Assembly: GCA_013361015.1 (NCBI GenBank)
Contig: JABWAN010000144.1
Span: forward strand, 1 to 9,193
DNA from: Candidatus Zhuqueibacterota bacterium
GTDB lineage: Bacteria; Zhuqueibacterota; Zhuqueibacteria; Zhuqueibacterales; Zhuqueibacteraceae
Direction of reading: 5' to 3'
Length of the DNA: 9,193 bases
Of the stretch, positions 1 to 6,264 are shown one piece after another; position 1 is the first letter of the stretch; each line of letters starts with the position of its first letter. Under the pieces are notes generated by a model that had not been told where the DNA came from, made no database searches, and worked only from the letters and a program-made list of their open reading frames with translations. The position numbers and the translations under genes are program-made.

Positions 1-165
1 GTGGTGACGCGCGTGAACGGTGCGGGCCTGTGGGTGCAAGTGCACGGCGAGTTGTGGCGTGCGCGATGTCAAGAACGTGTGAACATCGGCGATGAAATTG
101 TTGTGCAAGGTTTGCAAGGCTTGGTATTGCAGGTCAAAGTTACCTTACCGGGAGAAAAGGCATGA
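1..165 (+). CDS. NfeD-like protein, C-terminal fragment (5' truncated by window)
   Basis: The reading frame is open from the first base to TGA at 163-165 and gives 54 visible residues. They resemble the C-terminal OB-fold (NfeD-like) domain: a short beta-strand series with VNGAGLWVQVHGELWRA, then VNIGDEIVVQG and GLVLQVKVTLPG, which fits the family pattern G-x-V-x-V-x-G-E-x-W-x-A followed by I-x-x-G-x-x-V-x-V. NfeD proteins are membrane proteins, often encoded beside stomatin/slipin-like proteins, and this domain usually follows the membrane segments. Everything upstream is missing, so I cannot tell a short NfeD from a long one with an N-terminal ClpP-like protease domain. The stop overlaps the next start as ATGA, so the two genes are almost certainly co-translated. 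The family call rests on a short domain and is moderately sure; the partial gene itself is clear. Confidence 0.72.
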   Translation: MVTRVNGAGLWVQVHGELWRARCQERVNIGDEIVVQGLQGLVLQVKVTLPGEKA

Positions 166-698
166 ATTTGTTCGGGTATCTGCTTTGGATACTCATCATC
201 GGGCTGAGCCTCTTTGTGTTGATTCGCCTCAAGTGGATCTATGAAGTCAAGCCGCATCATCTTTTTTGGAAAAAACCGCAAGCGCGGCATTACTTTCTCA
301 GCGCGGCTCTGCTGCTGCTTGCCGCATTTTTCGTCCTGCTGCTGCAACTGCCTCCGGCCTATCTCATTCCATTGCTGCTCGGCTTCTATGTGTTGTGCGC
401 CTCCGCGGCCGTAAAAGTGAGCGAGCGCGGCGTGCTGAGCAATGGCTTTCTTGCCGGCTGGATGGAAATCATAAAAGTGCAACGCATATCGGAAAAAAAC
501 CTGTTTCTCGTTAAGACGACGAATCCCTGGCGCCAATTGCGCTTTGAAGTTCCGGCAGAATTGGAGCCCAAACTGCGAAAAATTTTTGCTTCCAAACGCA
601 TTGTATGGTTGGAACAGCCGCCGGACGACACCGCGATTACAGAGCCCGCGTCCAAGCCGGTTACGGCACAGGGCGAAATCTTGATCGCCAAGCGTTGA
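162..698 (+). CDS. Small membrane protein with C-terminal PH-like (DUF5673-like) domain
   Basis: This encodes 178 residues from ATG at 162, which overlaps the upstream stop. GGAG at 151-154 lies seven bases before it as ribosome-binding site. Three hydrophobic segments are visible: about residues 5-21 (LLWILIIGLSLFVLI), 46-64 (LSAALLLLAAFFVLLLQL) and 66-83 (LIPLLLGFYVLCASAAV). The soluble part that follows begins VSERGVLSNGFLAGWMEIIKVQ and continues with alternating beta-like strands, LFLVKTT and LRFEVP. A strand-turn-strand of the form 'G-x-x-x-x-x-x-x-x-W-x-E-I' after membrane helices is typical of bacterial PH-like domains such as DUF5673; that assignment is mine by pattern, not by search. 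The tail after about residue 150 looks disordered (PPDDTAITEPASKP). Function is unknown. Coupling to nfeD suggests a shared membrane role. Confidence 0.75.
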   Translation: MNLFGYLLWILIIGLSLFVLIRLKWIYEVKPHHLFWKKPQARHYFLSAALLLLAAFFVLLLQLPPAYLIPLLLGFYVLCASAAVKVSERGVLSNGFLAGWMEIIKVQRISEKNLFLVKTTNPWRQLRFEVPAELEPKLRKIFASKRIVWLEQPPDDTAITEPASKPVTAQGEILIAKR

Positions 699-1010
699 GC
701 AAAGATTTTTCGTTGCGCTCGCAATAAGAACCACACGTGCCGGCGTGACCATATGCGGCGCCAAAGAGAAGCTTGACATTCCTCGCCCTGTTCTCTATAT
801 TGCGCGCGTTTCGCATGTATGTTGAGGAGAGAGGAAGCTTAGCGCGGATCATAGCCATTTCATATTCATATACAAGCTGGTGCAATGTGGCCGGCATTTT
901 TTTTGTGCGGATCAACTCTCCACGTGCTCGTACTCTCCCGATTGCCCGCTTTCAAATCCAATCCTGTGCATTGCCGCCGGCGCCGATGACCGCAGGAGCG
1001 TACATTTGAC
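699..1010 (+). other. Intergenic stretch and leader upstream of the CPBP gene
   Basis: These 312 bases hold no convincing gene. The main content is the sigma70-type promoter at 773-801 and a predicted transcript leader of roughly 200 bases. A perfect small hairpin TTGCG-CT-CGCAA lies at 713-724, just after the upstream gene, but it has no following T-run and so is not a convincing terminator. A run of eight T at 897-904 follows only a weak stem. A 64-codon frame (815-1009) stops just before the GTG at 1011. Its residue composition is not protein-like and it has no ribosome-binding site, so I do not call it a gene. Confidence 0.6.
773..801 (+). promoter_or_regulatory. Sigma70-type promoter for CPBP-mltG
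   Basis: A perfect -35 hexamer TTGACA (773-778) is followed after exactly 17 bases by TATATT (796-801), five of six matches to the -10 consensus. Transcription would start near 808. It points at the CPBP protease gene and lies about 75 bases after the end of the previous gene, so it would separate the CPBP-mltG unit from the nfeD unit. The canonical form argues against a Bacteroidota-type promoter (TTTG/TAnnTTTG). No experimental evidence is available. Confidence 0.7.
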
Positions 1011-1811
1011 GTGCTACTGCCAACGAACTTTCGACCAAACTTCATGGCTTTCGCAATCAGCAATATCGTCCCCGAAGCGGTGAAGACTTATCACAAGTAC
1101 AGCCGCTCGCCCTTCTTCGGACTGCTCATCGTGCTCGTCTTGTTGATCATCTACGAAGCCAGCAGTGCGATGATTTACTATGAGGCGGCGGGGGTGATCA
1201 AAAAGAACAGCGCAGAGGTCATGATCAAGCGTGTGTTCTGGTTCTTCGGGTTTCGTTATAATTTTCTGAACTGGCTCGTATATGCCGCGCTTCTGGTTTG
1301 GTCATACTTGCTGGCGCGCAAGCAACAAATGCTGGCGATTCAACCGGTGTACTATCCATATGCGATCTTCGAAAGTTTGACCTATGCTTTGATTTTGGGC
1401 AGCATGGTAAACCTGATGTCGCGCGGCTTTGTTATCAACATCAAGTTTCTCGGCCAGGTTTCCAACGAGTGGAGCATAGCAACCCAAATGGCGCTGGCGT
1501 TGGGCGCCGGCATTTATGAAGAGCTGCTCTTTCGCTTCTTTCTGCTCTCGGCTTTGCTTTTTGTTTTTCAGCATACGTTGGTCAACACCAAGCCGATCGT
1601 GCGGCAAATCCTTGCGCTGGTGATTTCGGCGGCGCTCTTTTCCGCGTATCACTTTCTAGATACGGGCAGCCGGGAAGTCATGACGGTGAGTGCATTCTTT
1701 TTCCGGTTTTATGCCGGCCTCATTCTTGGCGTGATCTTCCTTTGGCGCGGCCTGGGTGTGGCGGCATACACGCACGCCTTTTATGATTTGTTTTTGGTCT
1801 TTCAGAGCTAA
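1011..1811 (+). CDS. CPBP family intramembrane protease (Abi/CAAX-like)
   Basis: This encodes 266 residues from GTG at 1011, preceded by AGGAG at 994-998 (12 bases away). ATG at 1044 (residue 12) is an alternative start without a clear ribosome-binding site. The protein is strongly hydrophobic, with several membrane helices from about residue 35 onward. The three CPBP signatures are present: EELLFR (E170, E171, R175), FSAYH with H214, and HAFYD (H255, D259). In this family, which includes eukaryotic Rce1 and the archaeal MmRce1, the first glutamates and the two histidines form the active site buried in the membrane. Bacterial members are linked to bacteriocin immunity, protein maturation or membrane regulation, and the substrate here cannot be inferred. 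The first 130 residues contain extra helices not shared with the core domain. The stop shares one base with the mltG start (TAATG), so translation is probably coupled. The family is sure and the function unknown. Confidence 0.9.
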   Translation: MLLPTNFRPNFMAFAISNIVPEAVKTYHKYSRSPFFGLLIVLVLLIIYEASSAMIYYEAAGVIKKNSAEVMIKRVFWFFGFRYNFLNWLVYAALLVWSYLLARKQQMLAIQPVYYPYAIFESLTYALILGSMVNLMSRGFVINIKFLGQVSNEWSIATQMALALGAGIYEELLFRFFLLSALLFVFQHTLVNTKPIVRQILALVISAALFSAYHFLDTGSREVMTVSAFFFRFYAGLILGVIFLWRGLGVAAYTHAFYDLFLVFQS

Positions 1812-2851
1812 TGAAGAAATTTCTACTCGCACTGACCGCATTGTTGCTGCTCGGCCTTGCCGGAACAGGATGGTATTTGTATCCCGTGCTTTGGGCGCCG
1901 GCAGTGCCTTCGTCTCTGCCCCGCCCGGATTTTATCATCCATCGCGGCATGAGCGTCACACAAATCGCAGACAGCCTCCAACAACAAGCATTCATTCGGA
2001 ATCGTAATCATTTTCTGCTCGCCGCCCAGCTTACGGGATGGGGCAATCAACTCAAAGCCGGCAAATACGAAATCGCGCCTGCACTGACGCACGTCGACCT
2101 GTTGCGCCTGTTCCGTTCGGGTAAAGTTGCGCAAGTGCGCGTTACCTTGCCGGAAGGTAAAACTGCGGAAGACTTTGCCGGGCTCGTGCAGCAAGCGCTG
2201 CAAATTGATCAAGCCGCGTTTCTCAAGTTGGTGGAAGATTCCAGCTTCGCGCACCGGCTCGGCGTCGCAGCCCCGCGTTTGGAGGGCTACCTCTATCCGA
2301 ACACTTATCAATTCCATTGGGGCGCGACTGCCGCGGAAGTCGTCACCGTGCTCGTGCAAGAGTTGCAGCGCCGGCTTGATGATTCATTGCAGGCGCAAGT
2401 GCGCGCGAGCGGTATGACATTGCACCAAGTCATGACCCTGGCCTCGATCGTTGAAGGCGAGGCCGTCATTGACAGCGAGCGCGCGACCATCGCCGCGGTC
2501 TATCGCAATCGTCTGCGCCGGGGCATCTTGCTGCAAGCCGACCCCACGATTCAATATGCCGTGCCTGGCCCGCCGCGGCGTTTATTGTTCAAAGACTTGG
2601 AAATCGATTCGCCATACAACACCTATCGCTACGCCGGTCTTCCGCCCGGACCGGTTAACAATCCCGGCATCAAATCGATTCGCGCGGTGTTGAACCCGGC
2701 GCCGGTGCAATACATTTATTTCGTCGCTGCCGGCGACGGCTCGCATCGCTTCAGTTACACGCTTGACCAACATTTGCAAGCCAAACGCGATTTCGATCGC
2801 GTGCGCGCGCAAGTGCGGCGGGAGCAGAGGGCGAAGCAGAAGGCACAATAA
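1811..2851 (+). CDS. mltG: Endolytic murein transglycosylase MltG (YceG-like)
   Basis: This encodes 346 residues, close to the family's usual length. MltG cleaves nascent glycan strands within the chain, leaving 1,6-anhydro ends, and is thought to terminate peptidoglycan polymerisation at the cytoplasmic membrane. The N-terminal segment (residues 4-25, LLALTALLLLGLAGTGWYLY) is a single membrane anchor, with the rest outside the cytoplasm. Residues about 46-88 (GMSVTQIADSLQQQAF, then LKAGKYEI) resemble the LysM-like subdomain, and LPEGKTAEDFA follows. The catalytic region reads ASIVEGEA with E215 matching the essential glutamate of E. coli MltG. QADPTIQYA and the conserved SPYNTYRYAGLPPGPVNNPG (267-286) complete the family signature. 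The start overlaps the CPBP stop by one base and no strong ribosome-binding site is seen, which suggests reinitiation. The C terminus (residues 330-346) is highly basic. Confidence 0.96.
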   Translation: MKKFLLALTALLLLGLAGTGWYLYPVLWAPAVPSSLPRPDFIIHRGMSVTQIADSLQQQAFIRNRNHFLLAAQLTGWGNQLKAGKYEIAPALTHVDLLRLFRSGKVAQVRVTLPEGKTAEDFAGLVQQALQIDQAAFLKLVEDSSFAHRLGVAAPRLEGYLYPNTYQFHWGATAAEVVTVLVQELQRRLDDSLQAQVRASGMTLHQVMTLASIVEGEAVIDSERATIAAVYRNRLRRGILLQADPTIQYAVPGPPRRLLFKDLEIDSPYNTYRYAGLPPGPVNNPGIKSIRAVLNPAPVQYIYFVAAGDGSHRFSYTLDQHLQAKRDFDRVRAQVRREQRAKQKAQ

Positions 2852-2877
2852 GGCAGCAGCTTATTACGGCCCTTTTT

Positions 2878-2889
2878 GTTCGAATGAAC
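2878..2889. repeat. 12-bp inverted repeat GTTC-GAAT-GAAC upstream of pcrA
   Basis: GTTC (2878-2881) and GAAC (2886-2889) form perfect 4-bp arms around GAAT, with TTCGAA nested at 2879-2884. It lies about 85 bases before the proposed pcrA start, so it could be a regulator half-site pair. It is not the Gram-positive LexA box, which has the opposite arm order (GAAC-N4-GTTC). A chance occurrence is quite possible for a site this short. Confidence 0.3.
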
Positions 2890-2936
2890 CGCCCCGGTGA
2901 TTGTCTTTTTGGAAGAAACTTCCTGTTAAGGGGCGG
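2889..2936. repeat. Nested stem-loop in the mltG-pcrA intergenic region
   Basis: An outer perfect 7-bp stem pairs CCGCCCC (2889-2895) with GGGGCGG (2930-2936). Inside it sits a second perfect hairpin, GGAAG-AAA-CTTCC (2911-2923). The T-run TTTTT (2906-2910) precedes the inner hairpin rather than following it, so this is not an ordinary intrinsic terminator on the + strand. It ends about 36 bases before the proposed CTG start and could fold in the pcrA leader or in an mltG-pcrA read-through transcript. Its role is unknown. Confidence 0.45.
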
Positions 2937-2971
2937 CGAGGAAATCTGTTAGTATCGAGAGGGAGAGAACA

Positions 2972-5203
2972 CTGAGCAGCAAGAAGTCACAAGAAATTCT
3001 AGCCGCGCTGAATGAGGAGCAGCGGCGCGCGGTGGATTGCGGCGACGGGCCGATACTCATACTAGCCGGCGCGGGCAGCGGCAAAACGCGCGTGCTCACG
3101 CATCGTATTGCGTATTTGATCGAGCACCACAAAGTCGCACCCGAAACAATTCTTGCCGTCACCTTCACCAATAAAGCCTCGCAAGAAATGCGCGAGCGCG
3201 TGAGCCAGTTATTGCGCTTGCCGCTTGCGCCTCCGCATTCTTCGAAAGGCTTGTGGATCGGCACGTTTCATTCCATTTGCACCCGCATTCTGCGCGCGGA
3301 CGCGGAGCGTCTCGGCTTCTCGCGCCAGTTCAGTATTTATGATTCCGAAGATCAAATGGCGTTGCTGCGGCGCGTGCTCGAAGAAATGCAAATCCCCGGC
3401 GAGCAACTAGCGCCGGCATACGCGCGTTATTGCATCTCGCGCGCCAAGAACGGCCTTCGCTCGGCGCAAGACTATGCCTCCACCGCAACCCTGCCCAAAC
3501 ACGAAATCATCGCACAAGTATATGAGCGCTATCAGCGCAAGCTTGCCGAGAACAATGCGATGGACTTCGATGATCTGCTACTCTATCCGCTCGAATTGTT
3601 TCGCCGCTATCCCGAGGTGCTGGCGCACTATCAAAACCGCTTCAATAATTTTTTGGTGGATGAGTTCCAGGACACGAATCGCGTACAATATTACTGGCTG
3701 AAGGCGCTCGCCGGCAGCAGTCGCGGCTGCAGCCGCAATCTCTTCGTGGTGGGCGATGACGATCAATCCATCTATCGCTGGCGCGGCGCGGACCTTCGCA
3801 ACATTTTGGAGTTCGAAGCCGATTATCCCGATTGCAAAATATTTCGTCTCGAACAAAACTATCGCTCCACGCGCAATATTCTCGAAGCCGCGCACTCGGT
3901 GATCGTGAACAATAAAATGCGCATGGAGAAAAAACTGTGGACCGAGCGTGAAGCGGGTGAACGCGTGCAAGTGCTCGCCGCAGCTTCGGGCTACCACGAG
4001 GCGCAAATCGTTTTTGACAAGATCAGCTCGGAGTTCAGCTACAACGGCGACGGTCGCAATTACAGCCGCAGTTTTCGCGATTTTGCAGTGCTCTATCGCA
4101 CCAACGTGCAATCGCGCTTATTGGAAGAAGTCTTTCGCCGCCACGGCATTCCCTATACTATCGTCGGCGGTTTGCGTTTTTATGAACGCAAAGAAGTCAA
4201 AGACATTCTCGCGTATTTGCGCGTGGTGGCGAATCCGGCAGACAGCGTGAGCTTGCTGCGCATTATCAATTATCCTTTGCGCGGCATCGGCGACGTGACG
4301 ATAAAAAAGATGGAGCAATACGCACGCGAGCAGAAGCTCACGCTGTTCGAAGCACTGGGCCGCGCGAGCGCAGTCGGCGCGCTTTCCGCAAGCCTGCGCG
4401 AAAAAGTGGCGGCCGTGCACGCTTTCATCAACAAATACGTCAATCTCAAAAGCGCGCTTTCCTTGCCGGAATTGTGCAACGCACTCGTCGATGAAACCGG
4501 CATCATTCCACTGCTCAAAAAAGAAGCGGCGCAAGAACGCATTGATAATATTCGCGAATTGCTGGATGCCATCGGTGCCTTTGCACGGGAAACTCCCGGC
4601 GCGACGATCGAGGGCTTCCTTGAGCTGGTCGCGCTGATCACGGATTATGACCAATGGGATGACAAAGGCAACGCGGTGACGTTGATGACGCTGCACAGCG
4701 CGAAGGGTTTGGAGTTTCCAGTGGTGTTCATCACCGGCTTGGAAGAAGGCCTCTTTCCGCTGCTGCGGCAGGAGGATGCGGATTCGGATTTGGAAGAGGA
4801 ACGGCGCCTGTTTTACGTCGGCGCCACGCGTGCGAAAGAGAAGTTGTATCTCGCTTATGCTTGCGAACGCGCGCGTTTTGGCAATGAAGCCAGCGCAGCC
4901 TTGCCCTCGCGTTTTCTGGAGGAGCTTGCTTCGGATTTTATCGAGCAAGCCCACGTGCGTCGTGCGCGTTTCCAAGAGCCGGAGCCAATGCCCGAGCCGG
5001 ACACCATCATGCCGGTCTACGAAGATGAATCACAAGAGGTCGGCATGATTCGCGCCGGTCGTTGGGTGCTGCACCACTCCTTCGGCCGCGGCCGCATTCT
5101 TTCGGTGGAGGGCAAAGGCGAAAAAATGAAAGTCACAGTTGATTTCGAAGATCTAGGACAAAAAAAAATCGTCGTGAAATACGGCAATCTCAGGCTCATT
5201 TAG
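2972..5203 (+). CDS. pcrA: ATP-dependent DNA helicase PcrA/UvrD (superfamily 1A), probable CTG start
   Basis: This is a 3'-5' helicase of replication and nucleotide-excision repair, 743 residues if started at CTG 2972, the usual family length. All motifs are present: Q motif LNEEQRRAV (13-21), Walker A AGAGSGKT (32-39), motif Ia TFTNKASQEM, Ib WIGTFHSICTRILR, motif II LVDEFQDTN (228-236), motif III VVGDDDQSIYRWRGAD (259-274), motif IV LEQNYRST, motif V TLMTLHSAKGLEF and motif VI RRLFYVGATRAKEKLYLAY. The C terminus (GRWVLHHSFGRGRILSVEGK, ending VKYGNLRLI) matches the Tudor-like domain that contacts RNA polymerase in PcrA/UvrD. The frame is open only from 2930 and has no ATG, GTG or TTG until GTG 3032, which would cut off the Q motif. 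CTG at 2972 lies six bases after AGGGAG (2960-2965) and gives a normal N terminus. Function is sure; the start is inferred. Confidence 0.95.
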   Translation: MSSKKSQEILAALNEEQRRAVDCGDGPILILAGAGSGKTRVLTHRIAYLIEHHKVAPETILAVTFTNKASQEMRERVSQLLRLPLAPPHSSKGLWIGTFHSICTRILRADAERLGFSRQFSIYDSEDQMALLRRVLEEMQIPGEQLAPAYARYCISRAKNGLRSAQDYASTATLPKHEIIAQVYERYQRKLAENNAMDFDDLLLYPLELFRRYPEVLAHYQNRFNNFLVDEFQDTNRVQYYWLKALAGSSRGCSRNLFVVGDDDQSIYRWRGADLRNILEFEADYPDCKIFRLEQNYRSTRNILEAAHSVIVNNKMRMEKKLWTEREAGERVQVLAAASGYHEAQIVFDKISSEFSYNGDGRNYSRSFRDFAVLYRTNVQSRLLEEVFRRHGIPYTIVGGLRFYERKEVKDILAYLRVVANPADSVSLLRIINYPLRGIGDVTIKKMEQYAREQKLTLFEALGRASAVGALSASLREKVAAVHAFINKYVNLKSALSLPELCNALVDETGIIPLLKKEAAQERIDNIRELLDAIGAFARETPGATIEGFLELVALITDYDQWDDKGNAVTLMTLHSAKGLEFPVVFITGLEEGLFPLLRQEDADSDLEEERRLFYVGATRAKEKLYLAYACERARFGNEASAALPSRFLEELASDFIEQAHVRRARFQEPEPMPEPDTIMPVYEDESQEVGMIRAGRWVLHHSFGRGRILSVEGKGEKMKVTVDFEDLGQKKIVVKYGNLRLI

Positions 5204-5240
5204 AACGCAATTTGAATAAGCCGAGGAGAAAGAAATCGTC

Positions 5241-5269
5241 TTGATCTCCAACCCTGCGCGCGTTATCTT
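5241..5269 (+). promoter_or_regulatory. Possible sigma70-type promoter for mntA-hepT
   Basis: TTGATC (5241-5246) and TATCTT (5264-5269) are separated by 17 bases, each with four of six consensus matches. A start of transcription near 5276 would lie after the GTG codon at 5273 and before ATG 5297, which would favour the ATG as the true mntA start. The match is weak, and co-transcription from pcrA, 70 bases upstream, is equally possible. Confidence 0.3.
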
Positions 5270-5272
5270 GCT

Positions 5273-5683
5273 GTGAGAAAGCCCGAACTGACGTCCATGC
5301 CTGAACTTGATCTAAACATTTTGCAAGAAGCTTTGGCCTCCGAAAGCGAGATTTTATTCGCTTATCTTTTCGGCTCATACTCGACCGGCGAGCAAACGCC
5401 GGTGAGCGATATTGATCTCGCCGTTTATCCCTCGCGCAAGCTCACGCTGGATGAGCGTTTGGGAATCATTCAACGTTTGGGCAAAAAGACAAGGCATGAG
5501 AACTTGGATGTTACTTTCTTAGATCGGCTTGACAATCTTGATCTGTTCGAAGCGATAACCGATAAAGGGATTGTGCTCGCAGACAAAGACATTGACACGC
5601 GCGAGCAGTTTGAAGTGATGATGCACCATCGTTATCTCGATTTCAAGCATTGGCGCGACAAGATTTGGAATGAATCCGCATGA
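5273..5683 (+). CDS. mntA: MntA-type nucleotidyltransferase antitoxin
   Basis: This encodes 136 residues from GTG 5273, or 128 from ATG 5297 (MPELDLNILQEAL). The ATG is at least as likely, since the first eight residues carry no domain feature; neither start has a strong ribosome-binding site. The minimal nucleotidyltransferase signature GSX10DXD is perfect: FGSYSTGEQTPVSDIDLAVY, with G34-S35 and D46, D48 counted from GTG. The third carboxylate is probably D79 in ENLDVTFLD. In the characterised HepT-MntA systems this enzyme is the antitoxin: it adds AMP units from ATP to a tyrosine next to the HEPN active site of the toxin and so silences its RNase. Its stop overlaps the hepT start as ATGA, so the pair is co-translated with antitoxin first. 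All catalytic residues are retained, so it should be active. The family is sure; the antitoxin role follows from the partner gene. Confidence 0.9.
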   Translation: MRKPELTSMPELDLNILQEALASESEILFAYLFGSYSTGEQTPVSDIDLAVYPSRKLTLDERLGIIQRLGKKTRHENLDVTFLDRLDNLDLFEAITDKGIVLADKDIDTREQFEVMMHHRYLDFKHWRDKIWNESA

Positions 5684-6090
5684 GCCTCGCCGCGCTTCAA
5701 AAAAAAATCGCCGCCATTCAGGATTGCGTTTCGACGTTGGAAGGATTACGTGAGAACTGCGTCGAACGCATCAAGCAAGACAAGCTTTACAGGGGCGCGG
5801 TCTTTTATTACCTTTACACGATGGCGGATTCCTGCGTGACGCTTGCACAAATGCTCGTCAAGCACAAAAACCTTCGCAAGCCACAATCCTACTCCGAAGC
5901 CATTGACATTCTCGGCGAAGCCGGTATTTTGCCGGACGCTTTCGCATATGAATTTGCGCGTATCGCCGGTTTCAGGAATTTTCTCGCGCACGATTATACA
6001 AAGATGAATTATGATGAGCTTTGCCAAATCATGTTCAAAAAATTGGATGAGGTGAAAGCCTATCTCGCCTTTATCAACGCAGCTTTATAA
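5680..6090 (+). CDS. hepT: HepT-type HEPN RNase toxin
   Basis: This encodes 136 residues, the usual HepT size, mostly alpha-helical. The HEPN active site RX4HXY is intact as RNFLAHDY (R99, H104, Y106). Members of this family dimerise and cleave RNA through the paired R and H residues, and the tyrosine is the residue AMPylated by MntA. Other HepT-like features are an N-terminal helix with LEGLRENCVERIKQDK, the segment YYLYTMADSCVTLAQMLV, and the run YSEAIDILGEAGILPDAFAYEFARIAGFRN before the motif. ATG at 5680 overlaps the mntA stop by four bases; only a weak purine stretch precedes it, so translation probably depends on mntA. No promoter of its own is seen. The module has no neighbouring defence genes in this window, so it may act as a stand-alone addiction or anti-phage element. 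Confidence 0.92.
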   Translation: MSLAALQKKIAAIQDCVSTLEGLRENCVERIKQDKLYRGAVFYYLYTMADSCVTLAQMLVKHKNLRKPQSYSEAIDILGEAGILPDAFAYEFARIAGFRNFLAHDYTKMNYDELCQIMFKKLDEVKAYLAFINAAL

Positions 6091-6130
6091 TCCACCGAAC
6101 CACTTAGGTTAGGATCGCCGATTCAACTTT

Positions 6131-6220
6131 CTCATCTCTAAACTGCGAATCGACGCCAATATACGCGAATGCAAAAGAATTAGCGTTCATTGGCGTTGAT
6201 TCGCGGTTTGAAAAGATGGG
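6131..6220. repeat. Long imperfect hairpin made of 10-bp units (candidate dispersed palindromic repeat)
   Basis: Arms 6141-6160 and 6189-6208 pair over 20 positions, 18 Watson-Crick plus two G-T that would be G-U in RNA. An outer 7-bp stem (6131-6137 with 6214-6220, one G-U) and inner stems (6163-6166 with 6183-6186, 6168-6170 with 6179-6181) extend it around the loop 6171-6178. Each arm is built of roughly 10-bp units: AACTGCGAAT, CGACGCCAAT, ATACGCGAAT on the left, and TAGCGTTCAT, TGGCGTTGAT, TCGCGGTTTG on the right. It lies after hepT and has no T-run, so it is not a classic terminator, though it could protect mRNA 3' ends. Its form resembles intergenic repeat families dispersed in some genomes. 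Only one copy is in this window. Confidence 0.75.
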
Positions 6221-6264
6221 AAGGTAATTTCAGTGGTGGTCCTTAGCATACGACATGGACTGTG

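Noticed and set aside
69..779. Minus-strand open frame of 236 codons across the PH-like membrane protein gene
   Set aside because: The + strand frame has a ribosome-binding site, ATGA coupling and clear membrane helices. The minus frame shows no family features.
886..905. Eight-T run after a small stem as an intrinsic terminator or attenuator in the CPBP leader
   Set aside because: The stem before it pairs only about four bases (AATG/CATT) and does not extend, too weak to call.
2884..2952. ATG-initiated 22-codon frame before pcrA, as a frameshifted true N terminus
   Set aside because: PcrA proteins need only about ten residues before the Q motif, which the CTG start supplies. The short frame has no resemblance to helicase sequence.
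2947..2955. Extended -10 element (TGT-TAGTAT) for pcrA
   Set aside because: No -35 match at a suitable distance. Transcription would begin only about ten bases before the proposed CTG, inside the ribosome-binding site region.
4118..4975. Minus-strand open frame of 285 codons inside pcrA
   Set aside because: It lies opposite helicase motifs IV to VI, which are unambiguously coding on the + strand. No recognisable domain.
6141..6208. CRISPR-like repeat, suggested by the recurring GCGAAT/GCGTT units
   Set aside because: Units are about 10 bp, directly adjacent, degenerate and arranged as two facing arms, with no spacers.
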